The notes under the pieces are model-generated. The model was not told the origin of the DNA. It did no database searches and worked only from the letters and a program-made list of their open reading frames with translations. Positions 1 to 5,188 of a stretch of 5,188 nt of DNA are shown here, in pieces; the stretch's first letter is position 1; each line of letters starts with the position of its first letter. The position numbers and the translations under genes are program-made. The stretch covers positions 1 to 5,188 of the forward strand of contig CAZXUE010000035.1 in the NCBI GenBank assembly GCA_964643895.1, written 5' to 3'. Origin of the DNA: UBA7683 sp964643895 (GTDB lineage Bacteria; Patescibacteriota; Saccharimonadia; Saccharimonadales; UBA7683).

Positions 1-26
1 ACTTCAATGAAATACTAACATCTCAA

Positions 27-32
27 ATTATA
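27..32 (-). promoter_or_regulatory. Isolated TATAAT -10 box near the window edge
   Basis: A perfect TATAAT reads leftward, with TSS expected near 20. At 16-18 bases upstream there is no good -35 (GTTAAG and TTAAGT match poorly), and the TG of an extended -10 is displaced by one base. It may be a second promoter for whatever lies left of the window, or chance in A/T-rich DNA. Confidence 0.2.
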
Positions 33-42
33 TTCAAACATC

Positions 43-64
43 AAAAAAACTTAACGTTGACGTT
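43..64 (-). terminator. Weak hairpin plus U7 tract (candidate terminator or attenuator)
   Basis: On the minus strand AACG-TCAA-CGTT (64-53) can form a 4-bp stem with a 4-base loop, followed by AAG and then seven T (49-43). The U tract is right for intrinsic termination, but the stem is short and has only two G-C pairs, so it would be a poor terminator. If it works, a transcript from the promoter at 208-180 would be about 130 nt long. It could equally be the distant terminator of the gyr operon. Confidence 0.25.
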
Positions 65-71
65 GCACTAC

Positions 72-87
72 TCAGTTTTTAACGAGC
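72..87 (-). promoter_or_regulatory. boxA-like antitermination element (candidate)
   Basis: The minus strand reads GCTCGTTAAAAACTGA, about 86 bases downstream of the expected start of the promoter at 208-180. It resembles the rRNA-leader boxA, TGCTCTTTAACA in E. coli and GTTCTTTGAAAACTGA-like in Bacilli, where NusB/S10 (NusE) bind nascent RNA to prevent early termination. The position between a strong promoter and the next gene is what an rrn leader would show. The match is imperfect (CG in place of CT/TT in the core), and no 16S sequence appears before the window ends. Confidence 0.3.
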
Positions 88-111
88 TATTCTCTCTGTG
101 AAATTAAGAAT

Positions 112-149
112 GATTGCCCCAGATAAAACCAGTGGTGTTACTCGCAATC
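112..149 (-). repeat. Inverted repeat GATTGC/GCAATC in the leader region
   Basis: GATTGC (149-144 on the minus strand) pairs with GCAATC (117-112) across a 26-base loop that contains CCACTGG. Beside it the motif GCGAG occurs twice, separated by ATT (154-142). A six-pair stem with a large loop can arise by chance. It is listed because it sits between the promoter and the boxA-like element, where rRNA leaders often carry a hairpin. Confidence 0.25.
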
Positions 150-179
150 TCGCATAAAAGATCAGACAGACTGCGATCA

Positions 180-208
180 ATTGTATGAAAACAGATCAAT
201 CCTGTCAA
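180..208 (-). promoter_or_regulatory. Sigma70-type promoter firing leftward
   Basis: The -35 box TTGACA (208-203) matches consensus exactly. The -10 box TACAAT (185-180) has one mismatch. The spacer is the ideal 17 bases. Upstream, 236-209 is rich in A and T (ATAAATTACAACAAAATTAA), like an UP element, which is common at rRNA and tRNA promoters. Transcription would start near 174-172 and leave the window. It begins only 25 bases after the DUF212 stop, with no hairpin terminator between, so gyr operon readthrough could also enter this unit. This is a pattern match only, but chance agreement this good, correctly oriented in an intergenic region, is unlikely. Confidence 0.6.
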
Positions 209-232
209 CAGTAAACTTAATTTTGTTGTAAT

Positions 233-679
233 TTATGTAACGATAAACACAAGCACTGGCACCACCACCCCTATACCCAACCCGGCCAGCACCTCAAGTG
301 GTGTATGGCCATTTGATTGATGAATGATCATCTCTGGCGGCTGGCCTTCTTTAAAGACTTCGGGCACAATTGCACGCAGCGCCCGTGCATGCTCGCCAAC
401 CGCGTGACGGACATTAATGGCGTCATACATAACAATCGCGGCTAGAATACAGGCGATGCCAAATTCAGGGCTTTTGGTTCCTAACCGATACGCCAAAACT
501 GTACAGAGCGAAACAATCACTGCCGTATGGGCACTTGGCATACCGCCCGAACGGTAAATATAACGCCAATCCCAATCTTTTTTAGTTATTCCCACCACAA
601 TAATCTTGGCTACTTGCGCCATTACCCACGTAAACATGGGGATCACAAAGTACGCGTAACTACTCAGCCATTGCCTCAT
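233..679 (-). CDS. DUF212 / YuiD-type divergent PAP2 family membrane protein
   Basis: Small integral membrane protein of the DUF212 family (Pfam PF02681, 'divergent PAP2', like B. subtilis YuiD), distantly related to acid phosphatase/vanadium haloperoxidase proteins. Its biochemical role is not established. From the ATG at 679 it has 148 residues, close to the family length of about 150-160. Hydrophobic segments lie at roughly 9-29, 52-65, 73-88 and 129-147. Family signatures are DWDWRYIYRSGGMPSAHTA (35-53, with PSAH resembling PAP2 motif 2), MYDAINVRHAVGEHA (84-98) and GHTPLEVLAG (124-133). The YDAxxVRxAxG pattern is typical, although the usual Lys after Gly is Glu here. The ATG at 679 is chosen because AAGGTGAT lies just upstream. 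The ATG at 685 gives two more residues and is possible but too close to that site. The in-frame TTG at 730 lies deep in gyrA and adds 17 polar residues foreign to the family. The gene overlaps gyrA by 20 bases, so it is very likely co-transcribed. Confidence 0.9.
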   Translation of the reverse strand: MRQWLSSYAYFVIPMFTWVMAQVAKIIVVGITKKDWDWRYIYRSGGMPSAHTAVIVSLCTVLAYRLGTKSPEFGIACILAAIVMYDAINVRHAVGEHARALRAIVPEVFKEGQPPEMIIHQSNGHTPLEVLAGLGIGVVVPVLVFIVT

Positions 680-3215
680 TGCCATCACCTTCCAGTTCCT
701 CGCCTTCACCGGATTGATCTTTAGAAACAAGCGCAGTCGAGGCTACTGTATCATCATCAGCCAAACGCATAATCCTCACCCCTTGTGTAGTTCGGCCGAG
801 CGCTGGGATATCTTTAAGACCAAGTCTAATTGTTTGACCATTCGTAGAAATAATGATTACCTCTGGGGTTTCATCAGTTAACGATTTCACCGATACTAGA
901 TTGCCTGTCTTACTATTTACAACGGCTGATCTGATACCAACACCGCCACGTTTATGCGGGCTGAACTGAGAAATCTTGGTGCGTTTTCCGTAACCCTTTT
1001 CGCTGATCACAAAGATATTCGATTCTTCCTCAACAATATCCATACCCACCACCACATCTCCAGGACGCAGTCTCATACCCCGAACCCCACGAGCTGTCCG
1101 ACCCATGGGCCGTACATCATTTTCATGGAAACGAATTGCTTGGCCTAACGATGTCGAAATAACAACTTCATTATCTCCATTCGTAGGTCTAATCCACTTC
1201 AGTTCGTCGCCTTCATCAATTTTAATAGCAATCAAGCCGCTCGTTCGAATATTATTATAATCTTCTAATTTGGTCTTCTTGACCGTACCCTGCTTGGTGG
1301 TCATAAAGAAGTAGCCGGTCTTCTGTTTTGGATCATGTTTAATAACTGCCGTAACGACCTCTTCGGGGTGTAACTGCAGTAGATTGACGGCCGCAACACC
1401 TTTTGCATTTAAGCCTGTAGCTGGCACCTCGTAGGTTTTAAGTCTAAATACCCGGCCCTTATTCGTAAAGAACAGCAAGTAATCGTGAGTGCTCGCCATT
1501 ATTACGTGCTCGATAACATCGGCCTCTTTGGTTGCCATTCCTCGCTTACCTTTGCCACCCCGGTTTTGCCGACGATACTCGGAGGCTAAACTCCGTTTGA
1601 TATAGTTTTCTGATGTAATTGTTACAACAACTTGTTCTTCTGGAATCAGCTCTTCATCGCTAAACTTACCGAGCTCTTGCGGAATAATCTTGGTACGCCG
1701 CTCGTCTCCGTACTTTTCCTTCATTTCCAGTAGTTCAGCTTTAATGATTTTCCGAATCTCTTCCTCGCTGGCCAGGATTGCCTCAAGCTTAGCGATTAAC
1801 TTCTGTAGTTCAGCCAACTCATCTTCAATCTTTTGCCGCTCTAGACCCGTAAGACTTCGAAGCGGGAGAGCCAAAATGGACTTTGTCTGAATTTCAGAAA
1901 GCTTAAAGCTCTTCATCAGATTAGCCGAAGCTTCTTCTGTCGTCTTGCTGGCACGGATAATCTTAATAACCTCTTCGATGTTATCCAGTGCAATCTTGTA
2001 GCCCTCTAAAATGTGGGCACGATCTTGAGCTTTTTTGAGCTCAAACTCGGTACGTCGACGCACGACAATCTGACGATGCTTAATATATTCACTTAAGATA
2101 TCGTGCACCCCGAGCACTTTTGGCTGAATCCCGTCAATCAGAGCCAGCATATTATAGTGGTAGGAGGATTGCAGCGGGGTAAGCTTATACAGCTGGTTCA
2201 AGATCTTCTTTGGGTAGGCATCTTTTTTAAGATCAATAACAATTTTTACATCACCCCGAGCGCTCTCATCTCTCAGATCAGAAATGCCGCCGATCTTTTT
2301 ATCACGAACAAGTTCGGCAATCTTCTCAATTAAAGATGCTTTGTTGAGGGCATATGGAATTTCTGACACAATGATTGAATAGCGGCCCTTTTTGCTCTCA
2401 ACAATATCAGCTACAGCTCGAACAACAATTCCTCCGCGACCACCAGCATAGGCAGCGCGCAAGCTTTCTTTACCATAGACAATACCGCCCGTTGGGAAAT
2501 CCGGACCCTTAATATGTTCGAGTAAGTCATCAGTTGTCGCCTCGGGATTATCAATAAGTGTTGTAGTTGCGTCAACAAGTTCGCTTAGGTTATGGGGCGG
2601 GATATTTGTGGCCATACCAACCGCAATACCAATTTGACCGTTTAAGAGCAGGTTTGGCACTTTTGCCGGTAGAACGGTGGGCTCTTGCAAACGACCATCG
2701 TAGTTATCAATAAAGTCTACGGTGTTTTTCTCAATATCGAGCACCATTTCTTCCGCCACGCGCTCCATTTTGGCTTCGGTATAACGCATAGCAGCAGCAG
2801 GATCGCCATCCATGGAGCCAAAATTGCCCTGGCCGTTTACCATTGTATATCGCTGGGCCCACGGTTGTGCTAAGCGTACCATCGATTCGTAGATTGCAGA
2901 ATCACCGTGCGGGTGATAATCACCCATGACCGCACCCACCACGTTCGCACTTTTACGATGCTTGGCTCCTGCGCGTAGGCCATCACGGTTCATGGTGTAA
3001 ATAATACGACGATGAACCGGCTTTAAACCATCTCGGACATCCGGAAGCGCCCGCGCTACAATAACGCTCATGGAGTACTGCAAATAACTGGTCTCCATTT
3101 CATTTTCAACAGTTCGTACCACCACCGATTTTGAATGACTCTGGGGGGCTGCCGGCTCGTCGGTGTGCGGCATATTTTGTTCTATGTTCTGAGAAATATC
3201 TGCGTCGTCTGCCAT
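660..3215 (-). CDS. gyrA: DNA gyrase subunit A
   Basis: DNA breakage-reunion and wrapping subunit of gyrase. It is complete at 851 residues, within the usual range of about 800-880. The ATG at 3215 sits one base after the gyrB stop. Residues 1-35 are a polar, acidic leader about 23 residues longer than in E. coli. Residues 36-515 form the winged-helix/tower/coiled-coil core. The catalytic Tyr is Y145 in AAMRYTE, preceded by R144. The quinolone-determining region HPHGDSAIYE has S106 and E110 at the E. coli S83 and D87 positions. IPPHN is at 205-209. Residues 455-505 are a charged coiled-coil stretch. The C-terminal beta-pinwheel spans about 525-820 and starts with the GyrA box QNRGGKG (550-556; E. 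coli has QRRGGKG), which marks gyrase and not topoisomerase IV ParC. The tail, 832-851, is acidic. The stop is TAG at 662-660. Translation is probably coupled to gyrB, and the 3' end overlaps the next gene. No lesion is seen. Confidence 0.98.
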   Translation of the reverse strand: MADDADISQNIEQNMPHTDEPAAPQSHSKSVVVRTVENEMETSYLQYSMSVIVARALPDVRDGLKPVHRRIIYTMNRDGLRAGAKHRKSANVVGAVMGDYHPHGDSAIYESMVRLAQPWAQRYTMVNGQGNFGSMDGDPAAAMRYTEAKMERVAEEMVLDIEKNTVDFIDNYDGRLQEPTVLPAKVPNLLLNGQIGIAVGMATNIPPHNLSELVDATTTLIDNPEATTDDLLEHIKGPDFPTGGIVYGKESLRAAYAGGRGGIVVRAVADIVESKKGRYSIIVSEIPYALNKASLIEKIAELVRDKKIGGISDLRDESARGDVKIVIDLKKDAYPKKILNQLYKLTPLQSSYHYNMLALIDGIQPKVLGVHDILSEYIKHRQIVVRRRTEFELKKAQDRAHILEGYKIALDNIEEVIKIIRASKTTEEASANLMKSFKLSEIQTKSILALPLRSLTGLERQKIEDELAELQKLIAKLEAILASEEEIRKIIKAELLEMKEKYGDERRTKIIPQELGKFSDEELIPEEQVVVTITSENYIKRSLASEYRRQNRGGKGKRGMATKEADVIEHVIMASTHDYLLFFTNKGRVFRLKTYEVPATGLNAKGVAAVNLLQLHPEEVVTAVIKHDPKQKTGYFFMTTKQGTVKKTKLEDYNNIRTSGLIAIKIDEGDELKWIRPTNGDNEVVISTSLGQAIRFHENDVRPMGRTARGVRGMRLRPGDVVVGMDIVEEESNIFVISEKGYGKRTKISQFSPHKRGGVGIRSAVVNSKTGNLVSVKSLTDETPEVIIISTNGQTIRLGLKDIPALGRTTQGVRIMRLADDDTVASTALVSKDQSGEGEELEGDGNEAMAE
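684..691 (-). promoter_or_regulatory. Shine-Dalgarno for the DUF212 gene, inside gyrA
   Basis: AAGGTGAT reads on the minus strand within the acidic tail codons of gyrA. It closely matches part of the anti-16S consensus AAGGAGGTGAT. Eight bases separate AAGG from the ATG at 679. This site decides the start: the other ATG (685-683) falls inside the site itself. Confidence 0.65.
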
Positions 3216-3235
3216 ATTAAATATCCAAATCCTTT
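3216..3235 (-). promoter_or_regulatory. gyrB-gyrA junction with gyrA ribosome binding site
   Basis: The gyrB stop TAA (3219-3217) and the gyrA ATG (3215-3213) are separated by one base. The only Shine-Dalgarno candidates lie inside the last gyrB codons: GGAT at 3226-3223, eight bases after GGA to the ATG, and a better but distant AAAGGA at 3235-3230, 14 bases from the ATG. A weak site plus the near-overlap suggests that gyrA is translated mainly by ribosomes finishing gyrB, which would keep the subunits in balance. Coupling is inferred. Confidence 0.6.
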
Positions 3236-5188
3236 ACAAATTTCGCGCGTGCTTGAATGAAGCTCTTGCGCAATTCTACTTCGGTACCCATTAGCTTATT
3301 AAAGATAGCGTCCGCCTTTTCAGCATCTTCAATTTTAACCTGAATTAATACTCGGTTCTCGGGATTCATTGTGGTATCCCAGAGCTGGTCAGCATCCATT
3401 TCACCAAGACCTTTGTAGCGTGCGATACTGGCACCAGCCTGCTTCGCGCGTTGCTGTTCGGCCTCAAGATCGCTCTGCGGCTCCGTGTTCTCACCTGCTG
3501 CCTCAGCTGCCAGTTTTGCCGAGTCAGCCTTCTGCTGGGCAAGATCAGCCAATATACCCTCTTTTTCTTCATCAGTGTACGCGTAATACTTCTTCTTACC
3601 CTTTGTGATGGCATACAGTGGTGGTTGAGCAATATATAAGTAGCCAGCTTCAATCAGTGGCGCCATGTGCCTAAAAAAGAACGTCAATAGAAGAGTGCGA
3701 ATGTGGGAGCCATCTACATCGGCATCGGTCATGATGACAATGCGATGGTAGCGAGCTCGAGTAATATCAAACTGGTCTCCAATGCCAACGCCAATTGCTG
3801 TAATTAAGCTCTTAATTTCATTATTGGCAAACATTTTATCAAGTCGGGCTCGTTCAACATTGAGCACTTTACCCCGTAGCGGCAAAATTGCCTGTGTTTT
3901 GCTATCACGCCCGGACTTAGCCGACCCACCAGCAGAATCTCCCTCTACCAGATATACTTCCGATTCACTCGGATCTTTGCTGGAGCAATCGGCAAGCTTA
4001 CCAGGTAGCGAGGTGCTCTCTAACACGCCTTTTCGGATGACATTGTCACGAGCGGCGCGAGCGGCGGCGCGAGCTCGAGCGGAGAGAATAGCTTTACCAA
4101 TAATTTTTTTAGCAATATTTGGATTTTCTTCCAGATAATATGCAAACCACTCGTTCATAACCTGCTCCACGTAGCCGCGAACCTCGGGGTTGCCAAGCTT
4201 GTTCTTGGTCTGGCCTTCGAACNNNNNNNNNNAATAATGGCCGTGATACCCTCACGGCAATCTTCACCGGAAAGGTTTTCTTCTTTTTCTTTTAATAGGC
4301 TGTTTTTACGGGCGTAGTCATTAATCACTCGGGTTAATGCTGCCCTAAAACCGGTTAAGTGCGTACCCCCATCTGGGTTGAGTACGTTATTGGCAAATGA
4401 TTTAATCGTTTCAACGTAGCTATCAGTGTACTGTAGCGCTACTTCTACCATGCCGTCTTCAACTTGGCGCTCCACATAAAAAATATCTTCGCCAACAGGC
4501 TCTTTGCCGTAATTGAGATTACGGACATAGCTACGAATACCACCCTCAAAGTAAAAGGTGTACCGTTCACCTGTACGTTCATCTTCAACGCTGGCTTTAA
4601 CACCCTTGGTTAAGTAGCACTGGTGGCGTAAATACTCAAGCACCCACTTGTAATCAAACTCTACGGTTTCTTTAAATATTTCTGGATCAGGATAGAAAGT
4701 AATACTCGTTCCAGTAGGCCTGTCTGTCTTACCAAGCTTCTTGAGTCCACCTAAAGGAACACCTCTTTCAAATTCAAGCATGTAAAGTTCGCCGTCTCTA
4801 ACAACCTCGGCAATCAATTTAGTAGACAAAGCGTTAACTACACTAGAACCCACCCCATGAAGACCAGATGACACCTTGTAGCCTCCACCGCCAAACTTAC
4901 CACCAGCATGAAGTACGGTCAAAACAGTTTCGAGCGTAGACTTACCAGTTTTCTCATGCTTATCAACTGGTATACCACGCCCGTCATCGGTTACTTTAAC
5001 ACCGCCGTCAGCCAATAGAACTACTTCAACTTTAGTAGCAAAGCCAGCGATCGCTTCATCTATACCGTTGTCGGCGATCTCTTTAATTAAATGATGTACA
5101 CCATCATATCCGGTGCTACCAATATACATACCAGGTCTTTTACGAACCGGCTCCAAGCCTTCAAGTACCTGTATCTGGCTTCCATCAT
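3217..5188 (-). CDS. gyrB: DNA gyrase subunit B, 5'-partial, with an internal assembly gap
   Basis: ATPase subunit of DNA gyrase, which with GyrA introduces negative supercoils using ATP. The reading frame is open to the window edge, and the family-typical SQIQVLEGLEPVRKRPGMYIG segment begins at 5180. The true start therefore lies beyond 5188, probably only 5-15 codons away, and the TTG at 5156 is not the start. Visible motifs in order: GHKL ATPase with EIADN (catalytic Glu at 5081-5079, Mg-binding Asn at 5069-5067), DDGRGIP near 4988, the glycine-rich GLHGVGSSVVNAL ATP lid near 4862, the QTK loop at 4212-4204, TOPRIM EGDSAGG at 3945-3925 and metal-binding DADVDG at 3726-3709, then RYKGLGEM near 3420 and a normal C-terminal end. 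About 660 residues are accounted for, which matches the short GyrB type without the large E. coli insert. A helical Ala/Gln/Glu-rich insert of roughly 40 residues lies at 3558-3427. The N run at 4223-4232 breaks the frame, but the flanking sequence is intact, so I treat this as one gene. The stop is TAA, one base before gyrA. ParE is less likely given the gyrA partner. Confidence 0.96.
4223..4232. other. Assembly gap (10 N) inside gyrB, probably mis-sized
   Basis: Ten N separate the GITAII codons, which end at 4233, from the FEGQTK codons, which begin at 4221. Read literally, 11 bases lie between the two frames, which would be a frameshift. In E. coli and B. subtilis GyrB exactly eight residues of the type SVKxPxPQ lie between these motifs, that is 24 bases. 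The G at 4222 fits the last base of the final codon (CAG or AAG), so about 23 bases are missing. The N run looks like a fixed-length scaffolding placeholder and not a measured length. Confidence 0.9.

Larger units (their letters stand above)
1..232. other. Noncoding region downstream of the gyrase operon
   Basis: I find no credible coding sequence on either strand: no long open frame and no start with a ribosome binding site. The DNA is visibly richer in A and T than the neighbouring genes. All signals I can support read on the minus strand: the promoter, inverted repeat, boxA-like element, hairpin with U tract and TATAAT listed separately. The gene they serve lies beyond position 1, unless the product is a short RNA contained here. 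No tRNA-like cloverleaf and no 16S start (such as AGAGTTTGATC) is visible. Confidence 0.7.

Noticed and set aside
527..724. Plus-strand open frame of 65 codons opposite the DUF212 gene and the end of gyrA
   Set aside because: Shadow of two conserved genes; no recognisable motif or supported start.
3366..3653. Alternative minus-strand frame of 95 codons within gyrB
   Set aside because: It is out of frame with the conserved GyrB sequence over the same bases, which carries the RYKGLGEM motif, and its Arg-rich composition is typical of a shifted frame.
4049..4085. GC-rich, repeat-looking run (GCGCGAGCGGC-like)
   Set aside because: It encodes the Ala/Arg-rich helix ARARAAARAARD, the equivalent of a normally Ala/Arg-rich part of GyrB; coding bias explains it.
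3782..4138. Open frame of 118 codons on the plus strand
   Set aside because: It lies wholly antisense to the conserved TOPRIM half of gyrB. Its Ser/Ala/Arg-rich composition mirrors gyrB codons, and no ribosome binding site or family is recognisable.
4155..5156. gyrB as two separate genes or a frameshifted pseudogene
   Set aside because: The break coincides exactly with the N run. Both sides match the GyrB family right up to the gap, and the expected missing length restores the frame.
5154..5156. TTG as the gyrB start codon
   Set aside because: The frame continues upstream with family-conserved residues (SQIQVLEG) to the window edge, so the TTG is an internal Leu codon.
660..5188. Topoisomerase IV (parE/parC) instead of gyrase
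   Set aside because: GyrA has a GyrA-box motif QNRGGKG and a full-length C-terminal pinwheel, which ParC lacks or has degenerated; the gyrB-gyrA order also fits gyrase.

Overview
The window is a bacterial DNA gyrase operon, read entirely on the minus strand: gyrB (5' end cut off by the window edge), gyrA, and a small membrane protein of the DUF212/YuiD 'divergent PAP2' family. About 230 bases of noncoding DNA follow. The genes use the standard code, with no in-frame TGA in gyrA or gyrB. Their protein sequences are typical bacterial gyrase. The adjacent gyrB-gyrA pair, the compact packing and the style of the GyrA QRDR segment remind me of Candidate Phyla Radiation bacteria such as Saccharibacteria. 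That assignment is an impression from memory and not proven by the sequence. A 10-base run of N shows that the window comes from a draft or metagenome assembly.

Layout from right to left, the direction of transcription. Positions 5188-3217 hold gyrB, interrupted at 4223-4232 by the N run. The N run leaves the two halves of the gene out of frame, but comparison with the family suggests that about 23 bases are really missing there, so the gene is probably intact. After a single intergenic base, 3215-660 hold gyrA, complete at 851 residues. The last bases of gyrA overlap the start of the DUF212 gene (679-233) and also supply its Shine-Dalgarno sequence. The three genes therefore look like one translationally coupled unit. 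GyrB (ATPase and TOPRIM) and GyrA (DNA cleavage and wrapping) form the A2B2 gyrase that introduces negative supercoils. The DUF212 protein has no known link to supercoiling.

Positions 232-1 contain no credible coding sequence but do contain signals on the same strand. The strongest is a promoter-like pair, TTGACA and TACAAT with 17 bases between them and an A/T-rich stretch upstream, firing leftward out of the window. Downstream lie an imperfect inverted repeat, a boxA-like element, a short hairpin followed by seven U, and a perfect TATAAT. These could be the leader of an rRNA operon just beyond the left edge, or a short RNA of about 130 nt ending at the U run. The window alone cannot decide between them.

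Most of the window is ordinary housekeeping DNA. I see no mobile element, CRISPR array, tRNA, toxin or defence system. The parts worth a second look are the 232-base leader-like region, the mis-sized assembly gap and the gyrA/DUF212 overlap.
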